Origin: Planococcus shixiaomingii
GTDB taxonomy: Bacteria; Bacillota; Bacilli; Bacillales_A; Planococcaceae
Length of the DNA stretch: 64,000 nt
NCBI RefSeq assembly: GCF_030413615.1
Contig: NZ_CP129236.1
Location: forward strand, 3,332,001-3,396,000
Reading direction: 5' to 3'
Shown here: piece by piece, positions 33,887 to 41,892 of the stretch
How the letters are laid out: each line of letters begins with the position of its first letter
Numbering within the stretch: position 1 is the first letter of the stretch
Translations under genes and position numbers: made by a program
Notes under the pieces: generated by a model
Database searches by the model: none
Seen by the model: only the letters and a program-made list of their open reading frames with translations
Told to the model about the DNA's origin: nothing

Positions 33887-33909
33887 AAAAACCGCTGAAA
33901 AGCGGTTTT
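33887..33909 (+). terminator. left hairpin of element B, HAAS operon terminator
   Basis: AAAACCGCT-GAAA-AGCGGTTTT six bases after the HAAS stop. The same hairpin recurs at 34436-34459 at the other end of the element. Confidence 0.85.
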
Positions 33910-34435
33910 GTTTGAGGTTATAGCCTAAAGAATAGTTAAGTTTTTAACGGAATAAATAGACACGATTTACCAGAACCATAACGGCACCTCCGCTTCAGCC
34001 GGGCGCTTTCCGCGGGCTCGCGCCGAACTAACTCGGGCCTTGCGTCCCGAGTGGATTTCGGCACTTCGCTTTCCCGCTGGAGTCGCCGGCTTGCGCTCCG
34101 GGGCCTGAAGCTAGAAGTGAATAGCTAATGCGTTGCGCCAACTTTCGCTTCATCTAGACACTTAAATGAAAGCAGTTGCCTTGATTTGAGAAAGACGCCC
34201 AACCGGGCGGGACACGCAGACTCCTGTGGGACAGCTCGAGCGGAAGACCCCGCAGGCAAGACAGTGGCCGAAGGTCTTGAGGCCATGTCTTTGCGACGAA
34301 GCTAGCGCAGCGATGCAGGAGCAACAGTCTTTTCAGTGACGAGGAGGCTGAAGCCGAGCCCACGGAAAGCGAAGTGGCCGGCCCGGTTGGGTTATGCATT
34401 CTTATTCAACTATCCTGCACTTTGTCTACAGTCTG
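33910..34435. repeat. GC-rich dispersed element B with inverted ends
   Basis: About 526 bp, closely related to element A at 20275-20821. Shared segments include AAAGAATAGTTAA at the left end, the CGCGGGCTCGCGCCGAACTA and GACGCCCAACCGGGC stretches, AGACCCCGCAGGCAAGACA, and TTCAACTATCCTGCACTTTG at the right end. It lacks about 40 bp present in A near 20660-20700, where A carries a tandem copy of the GAAGCTAGCG-AGCGATGCA segment. No coding potential. Confidence 0.88.
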
Positions 34436-34459
34436 AAACCGCTGAAAAGCGGTTTTTTT
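34436..34459 (-). terminator. right hairpin of element B, patatin-gene terminator
   Basis: AAACCGCT-GAAA-AGCGGTTT directly beyond the stop of the minus-strand patatin gene; near-copy of the hairpin at 33887-33909. Confidence 0.85.
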
Positions 34460-34460
34460 G

Positions 34461-35309
34461 TTAGTCTTCAATATATCTCTTCACTTTTTCCAGTGCTGCC
34501 TCAGCGTCTTGGTAGCCTTGATTGTATAGATGGGTCAGTTTGGCGGGATCTCGTTCAAAGCCATTGATTTTATACAGACTAGCCGGCCGGATTATCAATG
34601 CTTTCCCTTCAACTTCCAACCGTTCAACAAACTCCAACGTTTCGTTATAGCGCAAATACCGGTTTTCCATGCTTTTTACGATACCCGGAAACTGGCGGTA
34701 AAGTGCCGGCATCACTCGTGCGAATGAAGATTTCTTTTTTCGGTAGCCCTTTTCCCTTGTCAGTACAACAATCGGTTTGGTCACGCCGTCTGCCAATGCT
34801 TTTCGTATAGGAATTGGATCTGCAACGCCGCCATCCATTAACAAACGGCCCTCAAATTCAACTGGCTGAGCCATGAACGGCAATGAGCTCGAAGCTCGAA
34901 CGATGGCCAGTACATCTTTGGCATGCTGCCTTTTTTCAAAATAGACTGCTTCTCCAGTCAAACAATCTGTTGTACCCACCACGAATTCTTCTGTGGCTTC
35001 GTTATATTGATGATAATCAAAAGGAACCAGCCTGTTCGGAATTTCATCAAAAATTAAGTTCATCCCGAACAGTTCTCTGCGCACCAATAAATTTTTCATC
35101 GAAATATAATCCGGATGACGAACATAGCCGATGGTCACTTCCCTGTTGCGCCCCGTTTGGCGCGATATGTAAGAAGCAGCGTTGCATGCACCGGCTGATA
35201 CACCAATCACATAATCCATAAAAATTTGTTCTTCCAGAAATTTTTCAAGTACACCACCCGTATAAACGCCGCGCATACCTCCACCTTCTAAAATAAGGCC
35301 GCTTTTCAT
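34461..35309 (-). CDS. patatin-like phospholipase/esterase
   Basis: A 282 aa patatin fold hydrolase. The oxyanion hole GGGMRG, the nucleophile elbow GVSAG (Ser-Asp dyad) and the catalytic DGG motif (LLMDGGVADPIPI) are intact. It is probably cytosolic (no signal). The substrate is a lipid ester or similar, not identifiable. Start: the ATG at 35309 has GGAGAAAAAGGA upstream; a longer reading has no site. Confidence 0.9.
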   Translation of the reverse strand: MKSGLILEGGGMRGVYTGGVLEKFLEEQIFMDYVIGVSAGACNAASYISRQTGRNREVTIGYVRHPDYISMKNLLVRRELFGMNLIFDEIPNRLVPFDYHQYNEATEEFVVGTTDCLTGEAVYFEKRQHAKDVLAIVRASSSLPFMAQPVEFEGRLLMDGGVADPIPIRKALADGVTKPIVVLTREKGYRKKKSSFARVMPALYRQFPGIVKSMENRYLRYNETLEFVERLEVEGKALIIRPASLYKINGFERDPAKLTHLYNQGYQDAEAALEKVKRYIED

Positions 35310-35330
35310 TCCTTTTTCTCCTCTCCACTG

Positions 35331-35357
35331 AAAAAAGCTGGCCAAAACTGCCAGCTC
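35331..35357 (-). terminator. terminator of the SRAP gene
   Basis: AGCTGGC / GCCAGCT hairpin, with TTTTTT on the minus strand, between the SRAP and patatin genes. Confidence 0.8.
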
Positions 35358-35361
35358 TGCG

Positions 35362-36039
35362 TCATCCCACTTTTTCGATCAATTGCGGACCATTGTTTTT
35401 CGGTGAATTGACCTCTGAAGAAACTTCATACGCTTCCATTTCGTTTGCATCAAACGGCTTTAATAGTTCTCCGAGCGCTTCCGGGTCCTGCACACTTGGA
35501 TCGAGCCAAACTTTTTCCGCTTCTTTTGATAAAACCACCGGCATCCGGTCGTGGATCGTTGCCATTAAGTCGTTTGGCTTCGTCGTCAAAATAGAGCACG
35601 TATTGATGGTTTTCCCATCAGGTGATTTCCAGGATTCCCATAATCCAGCGAACGCGAACGGTTCCCCAGATTTCATTTTGATGCGCATGGGCGTTTTCTG
35701 CTCATCCGTGCGCCGCCATTCATAAAAGGCATCCGCTACGATCAGGCAACGCTTTTTCTTGAAAGCATTGCGGAAACTTGGTTTTTCAGCTACTGTTTCG
35801 GCGCGTGCATTAATCATTTTCGAACCGATCTTTGCGTCTTTTGCCCACGGAGGTATAAGTCCCCATCTCAGCAAGCCCAATCGATTTTTCGTGCCGTCAT
35901 TCACTATTGCCACAACTTGTTGGGATGGGGCGATATTGTAGTTCGGCGAATAGTCGCTCTCGTCTATACTGACTTCTTCAATATCAAAGCGTTCCAATAT
36001 GGCCGAGTAATCCGCAAACAAGGAATATCTTCCACACAT
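35362..36039 (-). CDS. SRAP-domain protein (HMCES/YedK-like)
   Basis: A 225 aa SOS-response-associated peptidase-like protein that crosslinks to abasic DNA in single strands. The N-terminal Cys2 (MCGRYS), PSQQVVAIV, the PPWAKD stretch, NARAETVAEKPSFRNAF, RCLIVADAFYEWRR, and the late HDRMPVVL are all diagnostic. The ATG at 36039 is confirmed because Cys must be residue 2; the GTG three codons upstream sits on the AAAGGAG ribosome site. No LexA box is visible upstream. Confidence 0.94.
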   Translation of the reverse strand: MCGRYSLFADYSAILERFDIEEVSIDESDYSPNYNIAPSQQVVAIVNDGTKNRLGLLRWGLIPPWAKDAKIGSKMINARAETVAEKPSFRNAFKKKRCLIVADAFYEWRRTDEQKTPMRIKMKSGEPFAFAGLWESWKSPDGKTINTCSILTTKPNDLMATIHDRMPVVLSKEAEKVWLDPSVQDPEALGELLKPFDANEMEAYEVSSEVNSPKNNGPQLIEKVG

Positions 36040-36090
36040 ATTATTCACTCCTTTGATTGTTCTAACTTTAATATACCAGTATTTTTCTCA

Positions 36091-36792
36091 TTATTCCCTC
36101 TTTTCGGCCAAAGCCAGTTCGACAGCTGCTTTTGCATGGATTTCAGTCGTATCAAAAATGGGAATTGGCGAATCTTCTGGTTTAATCAGCAAGCCAATTT
36201 CCGTACAGCCCAAAATAATCGCTTCAGCACCGCCTTCCATAAGTTTGTGAATGACCGTTTGATAATATTGCCTTGAAAGCTGCCGGATTTCACCTACGCA
36301 TAATTCTTCAAAAATAATCTGATTGACTTTATTCCGGTCTGCTTCATCCGGAATTAAGATATTCAACCCTTTTGCCGCCAGCCTTGATTTGTAGAAGTCC
36401 ATTTCCATTGTATATTTCGTGCCCAGTAAACCCACTGTTGCCAGCTGCGCGTTTTGGATTTTTTGTGCGGTAGCATCGGCGATATGGACTACAGGAACCC
36501 CGGTTCCTGCTTCAATAGCTTCGATCACTTTATGCATTGTGTTGGTGCACAGGACAATCAATTCTGCGCCTGCTTTTTCAAGACTCCGAGCGGCTTCGGC
36601 CAATAGAAGCCCAGCTTTTGCCCAATTGTTTTCTCGTTGCAGACGTTCAATTTCTTCGAAATCTACACTAAAAAGAATACATTTTGCTGAATGCAGCCCG
36701 CCTAATCTCTGTTGCACTTCTTCATTTACAATCCGGTAATACTCTGCTGAAGATTCCCAGCTCATTCCGCCAATCAAGCCAATGATTTTCAT
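36091..36792 (-). CDS. aspartate/glutamate-type amino acid racemase
   Basis: A 233 aa member of the Asp/Glu racemase family (RacX/YgeA type). The two catalytic cysteine regions are present: LIVLCTNTMH and IILGCTEIGL. N-terminal IGLIGGMSWESSAEYY is typical. The substrate (aspartate or a broader range) is not set by sequence. Single-gene unit; a GGAGGTACTTGGCAAA site precedes the ATG. Confidence 0.9.
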   Translation of the reverse strand: MKIIGLIGGMSWESSAEYYRIVNEEVQQRLGGLHSAKCILFSVDFEEIERLQRENNWAKAGLLLAEAARSLEKAGAELIVLCTNTMHKVIEAIEAGTGVPVVHIADATAQKIQNAQLATVGLLGTKYTMEMDFYKSRLAAKGLNILIPDEADRNKVNQIIFEELCVGEIRQLSRQYYQTVIHKLMEGGAEAIILGCTEIGLLIKPEDSPIPIFDTTEIHAKAAVELALAEKRE

Positions 36793-36929
36793 TTTGCCAA
36801 GTACCTCCTTTCCAATTTCCCTGCTTTTAAACCCTTCTTCCTTCTTTCTGGCATTCCTCCCTGTTCATGTGCTTAAACCCTGAAAGCGCATAAGGAACCT
36901 TTTTACGCCCTTTAAAAGCAAAAGAGTGG

Positions 36930-36956
36930 TATAATAGAAATACAACGATTTCTATT
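36930..36956 (+). promoter_or_regulatory. promoter -10 and perfect inverted repeat before the 143-aa gene
   Basis: TATAAT at 36930-36935, then a perfect 9-bp inverted repeat AATAGAAAT-ACAACG-ATTTCTATT at 36933-36956 that ends directly at the AGGAGG ribosome site. It may be an operator or a 5' leader hairpin. Confidence 0.65.
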
Positions 36957-36968
36957 AGGAGGAATTAC

Positions 36969-37400
36969 ATGGCTACTGCACGAGAAATGAGTCTGGTGAA
37001 TAAGGATTTTCTGGTAGAAGAACTTGGGCTGAAACAACAAGCTAACTCGACCGTCTTTATGAATGAAGATTGTTTTGTATTATCCCCTTCGGTTCAGCGG
37101 TACGAAAAAGGCTTTGATATCAGTGAATTTAATTTGGCGAAGTTTGATCCTGAGCGCCAGCAAGGATTCTTGATCGTACGGTATATGGATACCTTTTTAA
37201 TGGCAAAACTCGAAAGTTTCAAAGAAAAAATGATGCCTCCGGAGCTTTTGATCACAAAGAAAAACACAAAACCGCATTGGAAATTCACGGTTGCTGAAAA
37301 TCCGGCATATCATCTAGTAAACACCCAAAACAAAGAATTGCGTTACCGTTTGCAAGAACCATCTAAAAAACAAATCATTTCTTACTTCAAAAAAATATAA
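36969..37400 (+). CDS. conserved-looking protein of unknown function
   Basis: A 143 aa cytosolic protein with no membrane segment and no family I recognise. Mixed alpha/beta: FLIVRYMDTFLMAKLESF, PHWKFTVAENPAYHLVN and YRLQEPSKKQIISYF. One Cys only. AGGAGGAATTAC lies just before the ATG, with a strong promoter element and an inverted repeat upstream; a terminator follows. The tight regulation signal suggests a real gene. Confidence 0.75.
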   Translation: MATAREMSLVNKDFLVEELGLKQQANSTVFMNEDCFVLSPSVQRYEKGFDISEFNLAKFDPERQQGFLIVRYMDTFLMAKLESFKEKMMPPELLITKKNTKPHWKFTVAENPAYHLVNTQNKELRYRLQEPSKKQIISYFKKI

Positions 37401-37417
37401 CAGTTCATGAAAGAGTA

Positions 37418-37448
37418 AGCTATTTGCCGCTAAGCAAATGGCTTTTTA
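37418..37448 (+). terminator. terminator of the 143-aa gene
   Basis: GCTATTTGC-CGCTAA-GCAAATGGC hairpin followed by TTTTTATTTTT. Confidence 0.85.
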
Positions 37449-37466
37449 TTTTTGAGCCGTTATAAG

Positions 37467-37505
37467 AAAGAGCGGCCCAGAAGATTGCTTCTGAGCCGCT
37501 CTTAT
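37467..37505 (-). terminator. terminator of the YdjM-like gene
   Basis: AAGAGCGGC-CAGAAG-ATTG-CTTCTG-GCCGCTCTT long hairpin, bidirectional in form. Confidence 0.85.
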
Positions 37506-37514
37506 TTATCTTAT

Positions 37515-37988
37515 TCAGGAAATGAAAACGCCGTATCCGAAATACACAGTAAACAAAGACAAGGCCGTAAATACTACATATTCCGCTGTCCCTCCCGTTC
37601 TTGCTGTAATCGGGAAACGGACGGTGATTGAAAGCGGGAACAGCAATTTAATGCCATTTTTTGTAGCCATGTCTAAAACCAAATGGCTGGCCATCCCAAC
37701 TAATATGCCTGCTGTAAAGGCTTCGTTAGGCACAAATGCATTCATCAATGCGGCCATGAGCACTAAAAAAAGCAGGCTGTGCGTAAACGTTCGATGCCCA
37801 AAAAGAGTGTTGATGATTTTTGAAAGCAACGGAAGCGTTCGGCCGATTTTGCTGCCGCCGTGGCAAATATCCGGCAAGATGGCGCCAATGACTCCTGCTC
37901 CTACTAAAATGAATGGATCGTAATTGGTGGTTTGTGCAAAAGCAAGGCTTGCTGTTATACCGCCAATAATGTGTGTTTTACCTGTCAT
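37515..37988 (-). CDS. YdjM-type membrane-bound metal-dependent hydrolase (DUF457)
   Basis: A 157 aa membrane protein of the YdjM/YvsG family with about four hydrophobic segments. Conserved residues: MTGKTHIIGG at the N-terminus, ILPDICHGGSKIGRTLP, FGHRTFTHSLLF and ASHLVLDMATKNGIKLLFPL. Histidines and aspartates would bind a metal. Function unknown; E. coli YdjM is LexA-regulated but I see no LexA box here. GGAGAAAAGC precedes the ATG. Confidence 0.88.
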   Translation of the reverse strand: MTGKTHIIGGITASLAFAQTTNYDPFILVGAGVIGAILPDICHGGSKIGRTLPLLSKIINTLFGHRTFTHSLLFLVLMAALMNAFVPNEAFTAGILVGMASHLVLDMATKNGIKLLFPLSITVRFPITARTGGTAEYVVFTALSLFTVYFGYGVFIS

Positions 37989-38008
37989 GCTTTTCTCCTT
38001 CTGCTTTC

Positions 38009-38220
38009 TCGCTTTGGCGCGTTAACGCCTACGCTTTTCTTTGTCCAGCTCCGGCGATCAGACCCTCGGGGTCATAAGCCAGACCGCTGCGGCGGCAAAA
38101 GCCTCCTCGCGTTCTATCTCATGCCTTTCAGAGGCCCCCAGGATGTGGGTCAGATAACCGTTGCCGCAGGAAGCGGCGCTCTTAGGTTATCTTCCTTGAT
38201 TAGATCGCCTCCGCTTTTCT
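38009..38220. repeat. dispersed GC-rich repeat (GCGTTAACGCCTACGCTTTTC type)
   Basis: About 212 bp with the phrases CGCGTTAACGCCTACGCTTT, TCTTTGTCCAGCTCCGGCG, CCTCGGGGTCATAAGCC, and an inverted partner at the right end (GATCGCCTCCGCTTTTC). This resembles a dispersed repeat common in Bacillaceae. It lies between divergent genes, unlike elements A and B, and is not related to them. No coding potential. Confidence 0.75.
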
Positions 38221-38298
38221 TTTTTCTTTATTCCTTTCTTATTATACTAAATATCGGGTATGGTGAAGATAAAGATATTTGTTAAAGGAGTCGTTTTC

Positions 38299-38925
38299 AT
38301 GGGAATTCATACGTTTTTTACATCATTGAACGATTTGGAGCGGATCATCCGTGCACCTGGAAGGTTTAAATTCGAAGAACATAACGTCGCGGCCCATTCA
38401 TGGAAAGTGAGCCAGTATGCGATGCTTTTTGCCACAATTGAAGAACGTGCAGGGCAAACAATCAACTGGAAATCGCTTTACGAAAAAACCATTAATCATG
38501 ACTTTGCCGAAGTTTTTATCGGTGATATCAAAACACCGGTCAAGCATTCTTCTCCAGAACTGAAGGAAATGATCGCCAAAGTCGAGGAAGGGATGATGGA
38601 AAAGTTTATCTTAACGGAAATTCCCGAAGAATTTCAAGGAGTTTTCTTTGATCGCATGAAAGAAGGCAAAGACCATACGATCGAAGGGCGCCTTTTGGAA
38701 CTGGCGGACAAGCTTGACCAGTTTTACGAGTCGTTTGCCGAATTGAAACGCGGAAATTCCGATCCTGAATTCGCGAAAATGTATCGCATCGCTTTGACGA
38801 AACTGCTGAACATCCCGCTGACTGCGAGCGTTGATTATTTTAAAAATGTGATGCTCCAAGATGTGATGAGCGAAGAAACCGCCATTGATGTGCAGGAACT
38901 CACACGCCAAGTATTGCAGGATTAA
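38299..38925 (+). CDS. YfbR-like HD-domain protein (5'-deoxynucleotidase type)
   Basis: A 208 aa HD-superfamily phosphohydrolase. HNVAAHSWKVSQYAM and TINHDFAEVFIGDI provide the H...HD ligands, and LELADKLDQFYESF the final Asp. E. coli YfbR hydrolyses deoxynucleoside 5'-monophosphates; the same reaction here is inference. Start: AAAGGAG is 8 nt before the ATG at 38299; an upstream ATG lacks a site. Confidence 0.88.
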   Translation: MGIHTFFTSLNDLERIIRAPGRFKFEEHNVAAHSWKVSQYAMLFATIEERAGQTINWKSLYEKTINHDFAEVFIGDIKTPVKHSSPELKEMIAKVEEGMMEKFILTEIPEEFQGVFFDRMKEGKDHTIEGRLLELADKLDQFYESFAELKRGNSDPEFAKMYRIALTKLLNIPLTASVDYFKNVMLQDVMSEETAIDVQELTRQVLQD

Positions 38926-38956
38926 AAACTTTCACGTTTGGGGAGTCTTCCGCTTT

Positions 38957-39003
38957 ATTCAACTGCTCTCAGGGAATAAGGCTCCGAGCTAAGAGCAGTT
39001 TCG
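38957..39003 (+). terminator. weak hairpin after the YfbR-like gene
   Basis: AACTGCTCT ... AGAGCAGTT with a 29-nt loop and short T run; weak as a terminator. Confidence 0.4.
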
Positions 39004-39017
39004 CTTTCACCTAATCT

Positions 39018-40388
39018 ATGGTAATCTTAATGATGATAAAATTTTTCGGAGGTGAATCCCTTAATCAAGGGAATTTATTGGACCCCATACTTTTTGTGAA
39101 TTTAGCTTTACTAGTTTTTTTGATCGTGTTAACCGCATTCTTCGTCGGTGCAGAATTTGCCGTCGTTAAAGTCCGGATGTCACGCATTGAACAACTGATT
39201 GAAGAAGGCAACAAAAAAGCTGTACTCGTAAAAAAAGTCGTTGGCGACTTGGATTATTACTTGTCGGCTTGCCAGCTCGGCATCACCGTCACTGCCCTTG
39301 GCCTTGGGTGGCTCGGAGAACCGACTGTCGAACGGTTGCTGCATCCGTTGTTCCATGCGATCGGTGTTCCCGATTCTGTTTCTATCGTTGTTTCGTTCGT
39401 TGTCGCCTTTTCTTTAGTAACTTTCTTGCATGTCGTTATTGGTGAAATGGCGCCGAAATCGTTGGCTCTGCAATTTGCCGAGCGGATGACGCTGTTCCTG
39501 GCGCCGCCCCTTTACTGGTTCGGCAAGATAATGGCCCCGTTCATCTTCTTGTTGAACGGGTCTGCCCGTGTTTTTCTGCGCCTTTTCGGCATCCAGAACA
39601 CGAGAGAAGAACAAGCTCATTCGGAGGACGAACTGAAAATCATCATGGCTCAAAGTTTCCAAAGCGGCGAAATCAATCAAACCGAATTGTCTTACATGCA
39701 AAACATTTTCGCTTTTGACGAACGGAGCGCAAAAGACGTCATGGTTCCCCGGACGCAAATGATTGCGATGTCAGACGGTTTGAGTTTAGAAGAATTGCTC
39801 GCTGAAATTCGCGAACACCAGTTTACGCGTTACCCGATTGCCAAAGATGGCAATAAGGACGACTTGATTGGTTTTATTAATGCGAAAGAAATTTTGACCT
39901 ATTATGCGTTGACTGGACAAATTAACTTGTCCGAGTTCATCCACGAACTTCCGTATTTTCACGAAACGACGCCGCTTCATACAGCGCTCGTGAAAATGCA
40001 AAAAGACCGTACGCATATTGCGCTGGTTATTGATGAATATGGCGGAACTTCGGGTATTATCACAATGGAAGACATTTTGGAGGAAATCGTCGGTGAAATT
40101 CGTGATGAATTTGACGACGAAGAAGAAGCTGAAATCATAAAAGAAAGCGATACGCGCTATTTACTAAATGGCCGTGTACTACTGAAAGATTTAGAAGAAC
40201 GGTTTAATATGGAATTTGAAGACAGCGACGACATTGATACGATTGCCGGCTGGATTCAGCATCAACTTATCGAAGCTGAATATGGCAGCACGTTTGATAA
40301 AGGAAAATATCGTTGGTCCATTGTCGAAATGGAAAACCATCATATCTTAAAAGTCGCTGTAGATCTCTTGCCTGAAAAGCTGGAGTAA
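39018..40388 (+). CDS. CorC/HlyC-family hemolysin-like protein (CNNM/DUF21-CBS)
   Basis: A 456 aa membrane protein as read from 39018: DUF21 (CNNM) transmembrane domain, about 30-215, a CBS pair ([50 protein letters not shown]), and the CorC/HlyC C-terminal domain (about 370-456). Relatives export or sense magnesium/cobalt ions. The start is unclear: GGAGGTGA lies at 39048-39055 but no in-frame start codon follows at 5-10 nt; the TTG at 39078 with AAGGGA 5 nt upstream gives the normal family N-terminus ([14 protein letters not shown]). The ATG at 39018 has no ribosome site. Confidence 0.9.
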   Translation: MVILMMIKFFGGESLNQGNLLDPILFVNLALLVFLIVLTAFFVGAEFAVVKVRMSRIEQLIEEGNKKAVLVKKVVGDLDYYLSACQLGITVTALGLGWLGEPTVERLLHPLFHAIGVPDSVSIVVSFVVAFSLVTFLHVVIGEMAPKSLALQFAERMTLFLAPPLYWFGKIMAPFIFLLNGSARVFLRLFGIQNTREEQAHSEDELKIIMAQSFQSGEINQTELSYMQNIFAFDERSAKDVMVPRTQMIAMSDGLSLEELLAEIREHQFTRYPIAKDGNKDDLIGFINAKEILTYYALTGQINLSEFIHELPYFHETTPLHTALVKMQKDRTHIALVIDEYGGTSGIITMEDILEEIVGEIRDEFDDEEEAEIIKESDTRYLLNGRVLLKDLEERFNMEFEDSDDIDTIAGWIQHQLIEAEYGSTFDKGKYRWSIVEMENHHILKVAVDLLPEKLE

Positions 40389-40409
40389 TAAAGAAAAATT
40401 TCACTAATG

Positions 40410-40446
40410 AAAGAGGAGAGCCTTACATGGCTCTCCTCTTTTTATT
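40410..40446 (+). terminator. terminator of the CorC-like gene
   Basis: AAAGAGGAGAGCC / GGCTCTCCTCTTT hairpin followed by TTTATT. Confidence 0.88.
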
Positions 40447-40487
40447 GACCCCCTTCTTTTCTTTCTATAGAATAGGAACAAATGTTC
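40445..40487 (+). promoter_or_regulatory. promoter with LexA box before the YolD gene
   Basis: TTGACC (40445-40450), 17-nt spacer, TAGAAT (40468-40473), then a perfect LexA core GAACAAATGTTC at 40476-40487 directly over the start site region. This is the arrangement expected for SOS control. Confidence 0.85.
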
Positions 40488-40513
40488 TTATTCTGTAGAA
40501 AGGGGGATGCGTT

Positions 40514-40873
40514 ATGAAAAAAAACAAATACATGACGGTAAAAGGCCAGATTAAAGACCGCGGCCAAGTCAAGTGGACAGCTATGATGCTCACCGAGCAC
40601 GTCCAATTACTAAAAGATTTAAAGGAGGAGGATCGCTACAATACTAAGCCTATTCTTGACGCTTTTGACCTTGAAGCCATTTATGAAGAGATCCGGTCAG
40701 CTTATATGCGGAAATGTGAGGTTGAGCTCCGCCTCTGGCTAAATCAAGTCTGCACGCTCACCGGCTTGATCACCGCTATCGATCTGAACAAAAAGACTCT
40801 TTGCCTGGAAAAAGATGGCCAACAGAATACAGTTTTTTTTGATGATATTATTGGTGCAAAAACAGTCGAATAA
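40514..40873 (+). CDS. YolD-like protein, SOS-regulated
   Basis: A 119 aa protein of the YolD family: VKGQIKDRGQVKWTAMMLTEHVQLLKDL is typical, and the C-terminal part forms a small beta domain (IDLNKKTLCLEKDGQQNTVFFDDI). YolD proteins usually stand next to a Y-family polymerase gene (UvrX/DinB-like); none is here, so this copy is an orphan. The LexA box upstream links it to DNA damage. AGGGGGATGCGTT precedes the ATG. Confidence 0.85.
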   Translation: MKKNKYMTVKGQIKDRGQVKWTAMMLTEHVQLLKDLKEEDRYNTKPILDAFDLEAIYEEIRSAYMRKCEVELRLWLNQVCTLTGLITAIDLNKKTLCLEKDGQQNTVFFDDIIGAKTVE

Positions 40874-40884
40874 TGCCTTCCATC

Positions 40885-40919
40885 AAGCAATCATGAAAGC
40901 GGTTCATGATTGCTTTTTC
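40885..40919 (+). terminator. terminator of the YolD gene
   Basis: AAGCAATCATGAA / TTCATGATTGCTTTTT hairpin. Confidence 0.88.
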
Positions 40920-40999
40920 TTTTTTAAGGATTAATTCCTTTTAAAGTTGGGCATATAAAGAATAACTATATTCAATTATTAACTAATGGAGGTTACAGT

Positions 41000-41842
41000 A
41001 TGGCAAAACAAACATCTATGGCAAAAGATCTAATGGGGGAAATTAAAAACGATCATGCCACGACCCTGGCAGCAGCACAGGCATATTATTATTTATTAGC
41101 AATCGTACCTTTACTGATTTTGCTGCTTTCCATTCTGCCTTATTTGCAAATTGATCCACAGCGGGCAGTTGATTTCATCGGTACGGTCCTTCCAGGAGAA
41201 GTGGCCACCACGTTCCAAGACACCATCGTTAGTGTTGTTACAACACCAAGCGGAGGATTGTTGACTTTCGGTATTCTCGGCACACTGTGGTCCGCTTCAA
41301 ATGCTATGACTGCATTTATTGAAGCAACAAACCAGGCGTATGATGTAGAAGAAACACGCTCGTTCATCAAATTGAAGCTTATGGCTATTGTCTTGACGCT
41401 TTTCATGCTAGTAGCAGTTATCGTAGCACTTATCTTGCCGATTTTTGGCGGTGTTATCATCGATTTCATTACCCAATTCTTGAATTTGCCGCCACAAACA
41501 GAAATTCTGTTCCAAGTGCTTCGCTGGGTGATTTCCATTGTGGTAATGAGTGTCGTCCTTGCATTCTTGTACAAATTTGCACCGAACAAGCAGTTTCCTT
41601 TTAAAGAGGTAATTATCGGTGCATTTATCGCCACCGTTTTATGGCAAGTTGTTTCTCTTGGCTTTTCGTTTTATGTTTCAAATTTCGGCAGTTACTCGAA
41701 AACATACGGCAGCCTTGGCGGACTCATCGTCTTAATGTTGTGGTTCTTCCTTACCGGGTTGATCCTTGTCGTAGGAGCTGAGATAAACGCTTTGCGCCAC
41801 AAAAAGAAAAATGTGAAAAACGCACCGGCAAAAGTTCAGTAA
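41000..41842 (+). CDS. YihY/BrkB-type membrane protein
   Basis: A 280 aa integral membrane protein of the YihY/UPF0761 family, with about six segments: AQAYYYLLAIVPLLILLLSIL, the GTLWSASNAMTAFIEATNQAYDVEETRSFIKL motif, and LGGLIVLMLWFFLTGLILVVGAEINAL at the end. Early ideas that it is RNase BN were withdrawn; a role as a transporter is possible but unproven. Good AGGAGG-type site (TGGAGGTTACAGT) before the ATG. Confidence 0.9.
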   Translation: MAKQTSMAKDLMGEIKNDHATTLAAAQAYYYLLAIVPLLILLLSILPYLQIDPQRAVDFIGTVLPGEVATTFQDTIVSVVTTPSGGLLTFGILGTLWSASNAMTAFIEATNQAYDVEETRSFIKLKLMAIVLTLFMLVAVIVALILPIFGGVIIDFITQFLNLPPQTEILFQVLRWVISIVVMSVVLAFLYKFAPNKQFPFKEVIIGAFIATVLWQVVSLGFSFYVSNFGSYSKTYGSLGGLIVLMLWFFLTGLILVVGAEINALRHKKKNVKNAPAKVQ

Positions 41843-41850
41843 AAATCAGC

Positions 41851-41892
41851 AAAATCCCTTCAGTGAGTCTATCTCCCTGAAGGGATTTTTTA
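41851..41892. terminator. bidirectional terminator YihY / methyltransferase
   Basis: AAAATCCCTTCAGTGAG ... CTCCCTGAAGGGATTTTTT hairpin between convergent genes. Confidence 0.85.
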
